NCBI RefSeq assembly: GCF_017592555.1
Contig: NZ_JAGFNS010000025.1
Coordinates: 84,611 to 148,610 of the forward strand
Length of the DNA stretch: 64,000 bases
Reading direction: 5' to 3'
Origin: Actinoplanes flavus
GTDB taxonomy: Bacteria > Actinomycetota > Actinomycetes > Mycobacteriales > Micromonosporaceae
Part shown: one piece after another, positions 34,792 through 42,930 of the stretch
How the letters are laid out: the number at the start of each line of letters is the position of its first letter
Position numbering within the stretch: the stretch's first letter is position 1
The notes under the pieces: generated by a model
Told to the model about the DNA's origin: nothing
Databases searched by the model: none
Seen by the model: the letters and a program-made list of their open reading frames with translations, nothing else
Made by a program: the position numbers and the translations under genes

Positions 34792-37380
34792 ATGAACACC
34801 GAACGCTTGACCACCAAGAGTCGCGAAGTGATCACCTCCGCGGTCGCTGACGCCGGTCGCCGCGGGCACGCCACGGTCGAGCCATGGCACATGCTGCAGA
34901 CGCTGCTCGACACCGGCGGCTCCACCGCGACCGCGCTGTTGCGAGCCGTCGGCGCCAACCCGGCCGACATCCGCCGCGCCGCGGTGCGCGCGATCGAGCA
35001 GCTGCCGTCCGCGCGCGGCGCGAGCACCGTCGAGCCCGGCCTCGCCCGCGAGTTCGTCAACGCCATCGGCTCGGCCGAGCTCATCGCCAAACCTCTCGGC
35101 GACGAGTATGTGTCGACCGAGCACCTGCTGGCCGGCCTGGCCCGGGTCGGCGGCGCGGTGTCGCAGGTGCTCAAGGCCGCCGGCGCCACCGAGGAGGCGC
35201 TGGTCGCCGCGTTCCCGCAGGTGCGTGGCGGCGATCGGCGGGTCACCACGGCCGATCCGGAGCAGACCTACAAGTCCCTGGAGAAGTACAGCGTCGATCT
35301 CACCGCGCTGGCCCGGGAGGGGAAGATCGACCCGGTGATCGGCCGGGACGCCGAGATCCGCCGGGTCGTCCAGGTGCTGTCCCGCCGGACCAAGAACAAT
35401 CCGGTGCTGATCGGCGAGCCGGGCGTCGGCAAGACCGCGATCGTCGAGGGCCTGGCCCAGCGCATCGTGGCCGGCGACGTGCCGGAGACGCTGCGTGACA
35501 AGAAACTGGTCTCGCTCGACCTCGGCGCCATGGTCGCCGGCGCTCAGTACCGCGGCCAGTTCGAGGAGCGCCTGAAGAGCGTGCTCGAGGAGATCCGCAG
35601 TTCCAACGGGCAGGTCGTCACGTTCCTCGACGAGCTGCACACGGTCGTCGGCGCCGGCAAGGGCGAGGGCTCGATGGACGCCGGCAACATGCTCAAGCCG
35701 ATGCTGGCCCGTGGTGAGCTGCGCATGGTCGGCGCCACCACGCTGGACGAGTACAGGGAACACATCGAGAAGGATCCGGCCCTGGAGCGCCGGTTCCAGC
35801 CGGTCGTCGTCGGTGAGCCCACCGTCGAGGACACCATCGGCATCCTGCGCGGGCTCAAGGGTCGTTACGAGGCGCACCACCGCGTGCAGATCACCGACGC
35901 CGCCCTGGTCGCGGCGGCCAGCCTCTCCGACCGTTACATCAGCGACCGGTTCCTGCCGGACAAGGCGATCGACCTCATCGACGAGGCCGCCTCCCGCTTG
36001 CGGATGGAGATCGACTCCCGTCCCGTCGAGCTGGACCAGCTCCAGCGACAGGTCGACCGGATGCGGGTGGAGCGGCTCGCCCTGGAGAAGGAGACCGACC
36101 CGGCGTCGAAGGCCCGCTTGGAGCGCCTGATCGCCGACCTGGCCGACCGCGAGGAGGACCTGACCGCCCTCAACGCCCGGTGGGAGCGGGAGCGCGGCGG
36201 GCTGAACCGGGTGGGTGAGCTGAAGAAGCAGCTCGACGAGGCCCGGGCCGCGCAGGAGCGGGCCCAGCGTGACGGCGAGCTGCTCGCCGCGTCCCGGCTG
36301 CTCTACGAGGTGATCCCCGCTCTGGAGAAGGAGATCCAGGCGGCCGCCGACTCCGAGGAGGAGAGCCCCGAACCGCCGATGGTCAAGGACGAGGTCGGCG
36401 CCGACGACATCGCCGAGGTCGTCTCCTCGTGGACCGGCATCCCGGCCGGCCGGATGATGGAGGGGGAGACCGCCAAGCTGCTGCGCATGGAGGAGTCGCT
36501 CGCCGCCAAGGTGATCGGCCAGCGCGAGGCGATCGCGGCGGTGTCCGGTGCGGTGCGCCGGGCCCGGGCCGGGATCGCCGACCCGGACCGGCCGACCGGC
36601 AGCTTCCTCTTCCTCGGCCCCACCGGTGTCGGCAAGACCGAGCTGGTGAAGGCGCTGGCCGGATTCCTCTTCGACGACGAGCGGGCCATGGTCCGCATCG
36701 ACATGAGCGAGTACGGCGAGAAGCACTCGGTGGCCCGCCTGGTCGGCGCCCCGCCCGGCTACGTGGGCTATGAGGAGGGTGGCCAGCTCACCGAGGCGGT
36801 GCGGCGCCGGCCCTACAGCGTGGTGCTGCTGGACGAGGTGGAGAAGGCCCACCCGGACGTCTTCGACGTGCTGCTCCAGGTGCTCGACGACGGCCGGCTC
36901 ACCGACGGCCAGGGGCGCACGGTCGACTTCCGCAACGCGATCCTGGTGCTGACGTCGAACCTCGGCTCGGCGACCGCCGACTTCACGATGAGCGACGAGG
37001 AACGCCACGACGAGGTGCTGGCCGCGGTCCGGGCGCACTTCAAGCCCGAGTTCCTGAACCGCCTGGACGACATCGTGGTCTTCCACGCCCTCACCAAGGA
37101 CGACCTGACCGCGATCGTCGACATCCAGCTGGCCCGGCTGCGGGCCCGGCTGGCCGAGCGGCGTCTCGAGCTCGTGGTCGCCCCCGGTGCGGTGGAGTGG
37201 CTGGGCGAGCACGGGTACGACCCCATCTACGGCGCCCGGCCGCTGCGCCGGCTGGTCCAGTCCTCGATCGGCGATCTGCTGGCCAAGGCGCTGCTGTCCG
37301 GCGAGATCCGGGACGGGGACACCGTGGTGGTCGACCTGAGCGAGAACAAGGACGGTCTGTCGGTCCGGCGCGGCCTCTGA
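34792..37380 (+). CDS. clpB: ATP-dependent chaperone ClpB
   Basis: The 862-residue Hsp100 disaggregase works with DnaK. It has an N-terminal Clp_N double repeat (about 1-145), first AAA+ domain (GEPGVGKTAIVEGLAQRI near 208; LFLDELHT-like segment TFLDELHTVVGAG), the middle coiled-coil propeller (LDQLQRQVDRMRVERLALEKE split), and the second AAA+ domain (GPTGVGKTELVKALA near 609; VVLLDEVEKAHPDVF), ending with the D2-small domain. ATG 34792 has an AGGGGAG site; longer upstream readings are non-coding. The HAIR operator places it in the HspR regulon. Confidence 0.97.
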   Translation: MNTERLTTKSREVITSAVADAGRRGHATVEPWHMLQTLLDTGGSTATALLRAVGANPADIRRAAVRAIEQLPSARGASTVEPGLAREFVNAIGSAELIAKPLGDEYVSTEHLLAGLARVGGAVSQVLKAAGATEEALVAAFPQVRGGDRRVTTADPEQTYKSLEKYSVDLTALAREGKIDPVIGRDAEIRRVVQVLSRRTKNNPVLIGEPGVGKTAIVEGLAQRIVAGDVPETLRDKKLVSLDLGAMVAGAQYRGQFEERLKSVLEEIRSSNGQVVTFLDELHTVVGAGKGEGSMDAGNMLKPMLARGELRMVGATTLDEYREHIEKDPALERRFQPVVVGEPTVEDTIGILRGLKGRYEAHHRVQITDAALVAAASLSDRYISDRFLPDKAIDLIDEAASRLRMEIDSRPVELDQLQRQVDRMRVERLALEKETDPASKARLERLIADLADREEDLTALNARWERERGGLNRVGELKKQLDEARAAQERAQRDGELLAASRLLYEVIPALEKEIQAAADSEEESPEPPMVKDEVGADDIAEVVSSWTGIPAGRMMEGETAKLLRMEESLAAKVIGQREAIAAVSGAVRRARAGIADPDRPTGSFLFLGPTGVGKTELVKALAGFLFDDERAMVRIDMSEYGEKHSVARLVGAPPGYVGYEEGGQLTEAVRRRPYSVVLLDEVEKAHPDVFDVLLQVLDDGRLTDGQGRTVDFRNAILVLTSNLGSATADFTMSDEERHDEVLAAVRAHFKPEFLNRLDDIVVFHALTKDDLTAIVDIQLARLRARLAERRLELVVAPGAVEWLGEHGYDPIYGARPLRRLVQSSIGDLLAKALLSGEIRDGDTVVVDLSENKDGLSVRRGL

Positions 37381-37385
37381 CGGCG

Positions 37386-37414
37386 AAGGGCCCCGGGGGA
37401 ATCCCGGGGCCCTT
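37386..37414 (+). terminator. clpB terminator hairpin
   Basis: AAGGGCCCCGGG (37386-37397) pairs perfectly with CCCGGGGCCCTT (37403-37414), starting 5 bp after the clpB stop. Confidence 0.8.
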
Positions 37415-37416
37415 CC

Positions 37417-37602
37417 TCACCTGTCCGCCTCCCGTTGCCGGTAGGCCTGCGTCATCAGGACGTCCGTGATGGCGTGTTCGCCGTCCGCGGACCAGATCCG
37501 TATGCCGTCTCGGTGTAGTTGATACCGGACGTCGGTGAAGCGTGTCCGGGTGTCGTCATGGTGAACGACGTCGAGGGTGTCGGCGTGGGGCATGGGACTC
37601 AC
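37417..37602 (-). CDS. Small hypothetical protein (61 aa)
   Basis: The 61-residue protein is a compact mixed alpha/beta polypeptide: DVVHHDDTRTRFTDVRYQLH, then DGIRIWSADGEHAITDVLM and a basic end. The start is GTG 37602, with AAGGAC upstream; ATG 37593 is an alternative. It is convergent with clpB and separated from it by the terminator. No family is recognised. The alternating hydrophobic pattern and full use of the gap support a real small gene. Confidence 0.55.
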   Translation of the reverse strand: MSPMPHADTLDVVHHDDTRTRFTDVRYQLHRDGIRIWSADGEHAITDVLMTQAYRQREADR

Positions 37603-37921
37603 CGGTCCTTAACAGGTCTGGGGCGGCCGCGGTGTGGTCACGCGGCCGGCGTGATCGGAAGGGCGCCGTCAGCCGGTCTGCCTCGGCCCCGGGGGAGTGT
37701 GCGCGGGGCGGGCGACTCGTGCGGGCACGGCGGGTCGCTGGAGCTGCTCGCTTCCAGTCGGCCGCCATGGCATCGAAGTCTAGGTGGCGCCGTCCAGGCC
37801 TGCCGCCCCCCGAACGAGCGACGTTTTATGGTCATTTCGGGCCACCGTGGCTTGTGGGTGCGGCACGGTCGACCTGTCTGGCCTCCGGCGGATACCGTGA
37901 ATTGATCTATAGGAGGGCAGT
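37603..37921. other. Intergenic region with no supported gene
   Basis: About 320 bases lie between divergent genes. Several frames are open by chance, but they mutually overlap, lack ribosome sites and show no consistent third-position bias. Promoters for both neighbours probably lie here; an A/T-richer patch before the 37922 gene (around 37895-37915) leads into its AGGAGGG site. Confidence 0.5.
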
Positions 37922-39046
37922 GTGTCCGTACCGACATATCCGGGCTATCACCCGCAACCGGCACGGCCGGCCACGGTGACAGCTTCATCGATGCTGCTTT
38001 ATCTCGTTGTGGCCATGCAGTTGCTGAGCGCCGTTCTGGTGGTCTCCATGATCGGTACGGTCACCGAGGCATACCAGGACGCCATGTCCGCCGACGACTT
38101 CCCCGGTGAGGTCGGCACCTTCATCAGCGTCGTGCTGGTCTTCACGGCGAGCATCTATCTGCTGATCGCGGTCGGCCTCGTCGTCCTGGCCATCTTCAAC
38201 AACCGCGGCAAGAACGGAGCGCGTATCACCACCTGGGTGATCGCCGGCCTCGGCCTGTGCTGCAACGCGCTCGGCCTGGGCAGCACGGTGGCCGGCACCG
38301 CGGTCGGCGGGACCGTGCCGTCCACCGAACAGGCCCAGGTCGAGGCGGACGTGGCGGCCGCCATGCCGGGCTGGTACGACGCGATCAGTCTCGTCACCTC
38401 GGTGATCACCGTGCTGGCGCTGCTCGGCGCGATCATCCTGCTCGCGCTGCCGCAGTCCAACGCCTTCTTCCGCCGCCCGGCGCCGTGGAACCCGGCGATG
38501 CCCTTCGGCCCCTACCCGAGCCTGCCCGGGCAGCCCGGCTTCCCCGTCCAACCCGGATACCCGCACCAGGCGGGATATCCGCCGCAGCCGCAGCCCGGCT
38601 TCTACGCGCATCCCACCTACCCGCCGGCTCAGCCGCCGGCCTTCCCGGTGCAGCCGACCTACCCGGGTGCGCCGACCTATCCGCCGCCACCGCCCAGCCA
38701 TTTCGGTTCGCCCGAGCAGTACGGGCGGCCGGGTGAACCGGCTCCCGGCCTGCCGCCCTACCCGGGCCAGCCGGGCGGCGTGCCGCCCCAGGGGTTGGAG
38801 CCGTCCAGCGATCCGTGGGCGCCCCCGCCCCCACCGTCGTCGGCCCCGCCCGCGTCTTCGCCGCCGTCCTCGTCCCCGCCCGTGTATTCGCCGCCGTCGT
38901 CGGCCCCGCCTGCGTCTTCGTCGCCGTCGTCGGTTCCGCCCGCGCCGGAGCCTGCGCCGGAGCCCACTCCGGAGCCCGCGCCGGAGCCCCCGGCGGACGG
39001 GAAGGCGGCGCCCGGGGACGAGCCGCCCCAGCGGCCCGCCGACTGA
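37922..39046 (+). CDS. Four-helix membrane protein with long Pro-rich tail
   Basis: The 374-residue protein has a short Pro-rich head, four membrane helices (about 22-45, 65-90, 97-120, 155-177), then a 190-residue tail dominated by Pro, Tyr, Gly and Ser with YPGYP- and PPxYP-like repeats and a final PEPAPEPTPEP run. The GTG start follows a strong AGGAGGG site. The helix arrangement matches the next gene, so the two are probably paralogues. Function unknown; proline-rich tails of this kind are common in actinobacterial envelope proteins. Confidence 0.75.
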   Translation: MSVPTYPGYHPQPARPATVTASSMLLYLVVAMQLLSAVLVVSMIGTVTEAYQDAMSADDFPGEVGTFISVVLVFTASIYLLIAVGLVVLAIFNNRGKNGARITTWVIAGLGLCCNALGLGSTVAGTAVGGTVPSTEQAQVEADVAAAMPGWYDAISLVTSVITVLALLGAIILLALPQSNAFFRRPAPWNPAMPFGPYPSLPGQPGFPVQPGYPHQAGYPPQPQPGFYAHPTYPPAQPPAFPVQPTYPGAPTYPPPPPSHFGSPEQYGRPGEPAPGLPPYPGQPGGVPPQGLEPSSDPWAPPPPPSSAPPASSPPSSSPPVYSPPSSAPPASSSPSSVPPAPEPAPEPTPEPAPEPPADGKAAPGDEPPQRPAD

Positions 39047-39054
39047 TCGCTCTC

Positions 39055-39086
39055 GGACCGGTCCATCCATCCGGATGGACCGGTCC
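39055..39086. terminator. Strong hairpin after the Pro-rich membrane gene
   Basis: A 14-bp perfect stem (39055-39068 with 39073-39086) with a four-base loop starts 9 bp after the stop codon. Confidence 0.8.
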
Positions 39087-39147
39087 GGCCACTTCAGGAC
39101 CCGCTACGCGATAGGTTCTTGCCAGCCGAACCCTGCGGGAGCCATCG

Positions 39148-39882
39148 ATGTCGTACGCCGCCCAGCCGCCGCCCGCCGCCGCGCCCCCGGCCGTCCCCCG
39201 GCCGGCCGCCGTCACCCTGGCGGTGGCCCTGCTCTGGGCCATGGCCGTGGCCGGTCTCACCTATGCCATCGGCATGGTGGCGGTCACGCCCGGGGTGGTC
39301 GGCCGGTTCCGTGACGCCGCCGGCTCGGAGGCCGCCGAGAACTTCATCTCCGTGGTCTGGTTGATCTCCGCGCTCGCCCTGGTTCTGGCCCTGCTCGCGG
39401 CGGCCCTGTTCGCGGTGCTCGGGCTCGCGCTGCGGCGCGGCAGCCGGGTGGCCCGCGCGGTGACCCTGGGCGTGTGCGGCCTCGGGGTCCTGGGCGGCTG
39501 CGGGACGCTCGCCGTGCTCGCCGCCGAGCGGTCGGGCGAGGCGGTGCCCGGTTCGGTGGGTGAGGCGCTGACCGAGGCGTACCCCGAAGGGTGGATCGTG
39601 CTCAACGTCGCGGTGGCCGTCGCGCAGGTGATCGGGTACCTCGTCGTGGGTGTTCTGCTGCTCGCCGCGCCGGGAGAGTTCTTCGGCCGGACCGCCCCCG
39701 TGGGCACCGCCCTGCCGGGTTTTGTGCCGCCCAGCCAATTCGTCGCCCCGCCCACCGGGTGGGCGGCCCCACAATCGCAGCCTTTTGTTACCGGCGGGTC
39801 CGAACCCGATCAGTTCTCGGATCAACCGTCTACGCCGAAGTCGGAACCGAACCCGGAAGACGAGTACTGGTCACGACCGTAG
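39148..39882 (+). CDS. Four-helix membrane protein, paralogue of upstream gene
   Basis: The 244-residue protein has a Pro/Ala-rich head, four membrane helices (AVTLAVALLWAMAVAGLTYA; VVWLISALALVLALLAAALF; a third around CGLGVLGGCGTLAVLAA; a fourth around VAVAVAQVIGYLVVGVLLLA), and a short polar Pro-rich tail ending PNPEDEYWSRP. Helix spacing and loops parallel those of the preceding gene, suggesting duplication, although the terminator between them implies separate transcription. No function can be assigned. Confidence 0.72.
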   Translation: MSYAAQPPPAAAPPAVPRPAAVTLAVALLWAMAVAGLTYAIGMVAVTPGVVGRFRDAAGSEAAENFISVVWLISALALVLALLAAALFAVLGLALRRGSRVARAVTLGVCGLGVLGGCGTLAVLAAERSGEAVPGSVGEALTEAYPEGWIVLNVAVAVAQVIGYLVVGVLLLAAPGEFFGRTAPVGTALPGFVPPSQFVAPPTGWAAPQSQPFVTGGSEPDQFSDQPSTPKSEPNPEDEYWSRP

Positions 39883-40259
39883 GTGTGTGCGGTTCCGTAT
39901 CGACGACTGTGGGTCACTCGAACGGGTACGGTCCGTTTCTGTCGCTGTCACTCGATCGGCTGTCCGGATAGATCGAGATCGGCCGGACGGTGGGTGTTTT
40001 CGCCCGTACGGACAAAGGTGATTTCGCGGGTTCACAGCCTCTTCACAGCCCGACCATCAGGTGATCCTGAGCTCGGCGCGGGTACCGTGCAGACGTTAGG
40101 TGCTTTGAGCAGCATCTATGCTCCGCGGAGAGGTCGAGATCAGTTGCTGGATCTGTAAACCTTCTTTACAAAGTGGGCCAAAGCCATGCGTCAATAGTTC
40201 CGTTCCGTCCTGCCGGGGGGAAAGTTTCCGGTTTCCGAACAGCCAGTACGCTCGATGTC
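39883..40259. other. Intergenic region, A/T-richer
   Basis: About 380 bases have no accepted gene. They contain a direct repeat TTCACAG (40030-40036 and 40041-40047) and the A/T-rich stretch CTTCTTTACAAAG around 40161-40173, which could be part of a promoter for the downstream unit. Confidence 0.4.
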
Positions 40260-40634
40260 ATGGAAGCAAGGCACGACCTGGGTAAATTCATCACTGAATT
40301 GTCCGTCGCGCAGCGTGGTGTCGTGCTTTCATCGGGTCGTGGGGTGAGTGGCGAACTGATGATCGCGCAGGGTGGCGTGATGGTCTCGACGCGTTCCGTG
40401 CCGAGTCATCGTCGGGGATCGGTGGACCGAAACAATCGACGAAATGACAATGTGGTCCGCCTCACTCCGGAGGCGGGGATCGAGACCTCGACACGGATGG
40501 GTAGCGACCAGAAGGCGGCTGAGGCGTTGCAGGAGGCAGAGACCGAAGTCGTCATCGCACGAAAGGTGGACTGGGTGAGGGTGTCCGGTTGGCCGTCTCG
40601 GCGATCGATGTCGGCCTTACGGCCCGAAAGTTAG
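40260..40634 (+). CDS. Doubtful hypothetical protein, atypical codon use
   Basis: A frame of 124 residues from ATG 40260 (or 153 from GTG 40173) reads MEARHDLGKFITELSVAQRG and ends in a basic segment. Third positions are far less G/C-biased than in neighbours, and there is no clear ribosome site. It may be a recently acquired gene, or simply untranslated sequence. Its end overlaps a potential early start of the ArsR gene. No homologue is recognised. Confidence 0.3.
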   Translation: MEARHDLGKFITELSVAQRGVVLSSGRGVSGELMIAQGGVMVSTRSVPSHRRGSVDRNNRRNDNVVRLTPEAGIETSTRMGSDQKAAEALQEAETEVVIARKVDWVRVSGWPSRRSMSALRPES

Positions 40635-40684
40635 CCGGTTCGTTCCTGCGGACATGCAGGAGAATCGATGCAGTTGGTGGAAGG

Positions 40685-41062
40685 ATGGAGATCGTGGGAA
40701 CTGCGTTGGCGGAAATGACGATGCCTCAGATCTCGCCGCTTGCCGGCGAGCCTATTGAACGCGCTGACGCTGAGCGCCTGGCGGGAGTGCTCAAGGCGCT
40801 CGCCGACCCGGCTCGGCTACGGCTGTTGAGCCTTATCCAGTCAGCCACGGATGGCGAGGCGTGCGTCTGCGACCTGACGGCCCCCCTGGGCCTCTCGCAG
40901 CCGACCGTGAGTCACCACCTGCGGATCCTGACGGAGGCGGGTCTGCTGGAGCGTGAGAAGCGGGGTGTGTGGGCGTACTACCGGCTGGTGCCGACGGCCA
41001 TCGCCACCATCGCCGACCTGCTGACCCCGCCGCGGAAGCGGGCCACCAAGAAGGCCCGCTGA
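40685..41062 (+). CDS. ArsR-family transcriptional regulator with CxC motif
   Basis: The 125-residue winged-helix repressor contains the full ArsR/SmtB pattern: LADPARLRLLSLIQ, then EACVCDLTAPLGLSQPTVSH with Cys60 and Cys62, and LLEREKRGVWAYYRLVP. The Cys-x-Cys pair corresponds to the ELCVCDL metal-sensing site of arsenic/cadmium-type regulators, so it may sense a metal(loid) or thiol-reactive signal. No arsenic or metal transport gene is adjacent. Starts at 40685, 40694 or 40715 are all possible. Confidence 0.88.
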   Translation: MEIVGTALAEMTMPQISPLAGEPIERADAERLAGVLKALADPARLRLLSLIQSATDGEACVCDLTAPLGLSQPTVSHHLRILTEAGLLEREKRGVWAYYRLVPTAIATIADLLTPPRKRATKKAR

Positions 41063-41163
41063 GCTGTCGGTAGCGACCTGGCGTCACTGATCTATGGGGG
41101 GCGTGGCGCCAGGCCGAGGACCCCGGCTCAACGGACTGGGCCGGCGGACCTGAGGAGGAACGG

Positions 41164-41838
41164 GTGAACTACGTCCCCGGTGACCTGCGTGACCAACTCG
41201 CGCACGTGGGTTACGACGTGGTGCAGGCGGGCCTCGTGTGTGGATCGGGCGGCAACCTGTCCGCCCGCATTCCCGACGAGGACGCCATCTGGGTCACCGC
41301 GAGCGGATCCTGGCTGGACCGGCTGAGCCGGAACACCTTCGCGCCGGTGCGGATCTCCGACGGGGCGCCCGCCGTCATCGGCGGCATACCGTCGGCACGG
41401 ATCGAGCCGACCAGCGAGCTGGCGCTGCACCTCGCGCTCTACCGGGCACGGCCGGACATCAACGCGGTGGTTCATCTCCACCCGCAGACGGCTCTGCTGC
41501 TGGACGCCCTGGGCGAGCACATCCGGATCGTGACCACCGATCACGCGTACTACCTGCGGCGGGTGTCGACCGTGCCGTTCCGGCTTCCGGGCAGCACCGA
41601 GCTGGCCGCGCTGACCGCGGCGATGGCCGCCGACGGCACCGACTGCCTGGTGCTCAGCCAGCACGGGTGCGTGGTGATGGGTGACTCCGTGGAACTCGCG
41701 CACAAACGGGCGCGCAATCTGGAGGAGGCGGCGTCGCTCACGTACCGGGCGCTCACCGCGGGCCGGCTGGAGAACCTTCGGGAGTGCCCGGAGGAGTTCC
41801 TGGAGCGGCTCTCCGGATCCACCGCCGTAACGGTGTAG
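41164..41838 (+). CDS. Class II aldolase/adducin family protein
   Basis: The 224-residue zinc-dependent aldolase is of the L-fuculose-phosphate aldolase type. CGSGGNLSARIP binds the phosphate, EPTSELALHLALYRARPD holds the catalytic Glu, VVHLHPQTA supplies two zinc-ligand histidines and LSQHGCVVMGDSVELA a third. The reaction would cleave a sugar phosphate to a glyceraldehyde- or glycolaldehyde-type product plus DHAP, but the sugar is unknown. A GAGGAACGG site precedes the ATG. It stands alone between the ArsR gene and a terminator. Confidence 0.9.
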   Translation: MNYVPGDLRDQLAHVGYDVVQAGLVCGSGGNLSARIPDEDAIWVTASGSWLDRLSRNTFAPVRISDGAPAVIGGIPSARIEPTSELALHLALYRARPDINAVVHLHPQTALLLDALGEHIRIVTTDHAYYLRRVSTVPFRLPGSTELAALTAAMAADGTDCLVLSQHGCVVMGDSVELAHKRARNLEEAASLTYRALTAGRLENLRECPEEFLERLSGSTAVTV

Positions 41839-41850
41839 GCAGGAACGGAA

Positions 41851-41881
41851 AAGGCCGGCTCCCGATCCCGGGGCCGGCCTT
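41851..41881. terminator. Hairpin between convergent aldolase and dedA genes
   Basis: AAGGCCGGC (41851-41859) pairs with GCCGGCCTT (41873-41881). The stem lies between two convergent stop codons and can serve both; no long T-run. Confidence 0.65.
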
Positions 41882-41895
41882 CCGTCTGTCCGCCG

Positions 41896-42855
41896 TCAGT
41901 TGCGCGGCGGCCACTGCTGCTGGTCGCCGTAGGGCTGCTGCTGCCCGTACTGCTGGGGCGGGTACTGCTGCTGCGGGTAGGCGGGCTGCCCGTACGTCTG
42001 CTGGTGGGGGTAGGCCTGCGGCTGAGCCTGCTGCGGGTGGGCCGGCCGCTGCGGGGCCTGGTGGTGGTGCTCCTGGAACTCCTGGAACTCGTGGCGGGCG
42101 GCGTCGGCGAGGCCCGCGACGCTGGCCGCGGCGACGACACCGATGGCGGCCGCCGGCTCCGGGCCCTTGTGCAGGCCCTGCTTCTTCGCCTTCCGCTCAC
42201 GCAGGATCTCGATACCGATGGGCAGCACCGAGATCAGGACGATCAGCACGACCACCGGCAGGATGTAGTGGTCGATCTTGTCGCCGATGGCGTCGTAGAT
42301 CTGCTGCGCCAGCAGGTAGCCGATCAGGATGATGCCGTCGGTCCAGAGGATGGCGCCCACGATGTTCCACACCAGGAACTGGCGGGCCGGCATGCCGAGC
42401 GTGCCGGCGACCGGGTTGAGGAACGTGCGGACGATCGGGATGAAGCGCGCCAGCACCACGGCCTTGGCCGGGCCGAACTTCTCGAAGTAGTACTCCGCCT
42501 TCTCGACGTACTCCTTCTTGAAGAGTTTCGAGTCCGGCTTGTCGAACATCCGCCGCCCGTACCTCGCGCCCAGCCAGTGCCCGAACTGGGCGCCGATGAC
42601 GGCACAGATCGGGGCGCCGATCAGCAGGCCGGCGATGGACAGCTTCGCTCCCGGACCGAAGATCGAGTCGGCCACCGACGAGGCCGCGACGCCCGCCAGG
42701 AACAACAGGGAGTCACCGGGGAAGAAGAAGCCGACCAGCAGGCCGGTCTCCGCGAAGAGGATGGCCAAGACACCCGGCAACCCGAAGGCACTGAGCAGGT
42801 CCTTCGGGTCCATCGGGTTCAGCGCGAGCTGCTCCGTGAGCGCATGGATGTCCAC
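41896..42855 (-). CDS. DedA-family membrane protein
   Basis: The 319-residue DedA/VTT protein shows LAILFAETGLLVGFFFPGDSLL, GAQFGHWLGARYGRRMF, VVLARFIPIVRTFLNPVAGT and GAILWTDGIILIGYLL. These are the amphipathic re-entrant and helical segments of the family, linked to lipid-carrier (undecaprenyl phosphate) recycling or membrane-potential maintenance. An unusual Gln/Pro/Tyr/His-rich cytoplasmic tail of about 90 residues follows (QQYPPQQYGQQQPYG). The short spacing to the terminator marks the 3' end. Confidence 0.92.
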   Translation of the reverse strand: MDIHALTEQLALNPMDPKDLLSAFGLPGVLAILFAETGLLVGFFFPGDSLLFLAGVAASSVADSIFGPGAKLSIAGLLIGAPICAVIGAQFGHWLGARYGRRMFDKPDSKLFKKEYVEKAEYYFEKFGPAKAVVLARFIPIVRTFLNPVAGTLGMPARQFLVWNIVGAILWTDGIILIGYLLAQQIYDAIGDKIDHYILPVVVLIVLISVLPIGIEILRERKAKKQGLHKGPEPAAAIGVVAAASVAGLADAARHEFQEFQEHHHQAPQRPAHPQQAQPQAYPHQQTYGQPAYPQQQYPPQQYGQQQPYGDQQQWPPRN

Positions 42856-42930
42856 GAGGAGCCAGGGTACCGGCCGATGTGCGGCCGGTACCTGTATGAA
42901 TGCTGTGCTGTTCGGAAAGTGACCGACCGG

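Noticed and set aside
34765..37212. 815-codon open frame on the minus strand across clpB
   Set aside because: It is a third-position shadow of clpB in high-G/C DNA. Its translation is Leu/Gly/Val/Asp/Arg low complexity with no domain, while clpB on the other strand is unmistakable.
37519..37979. Two overlapping plus-strand frames of 128 and 145 codons
   Set aside because: They overlap each other, a minus-strand small gene and the start of a well-supported GTG gene. There is no ribosome site and no motif.
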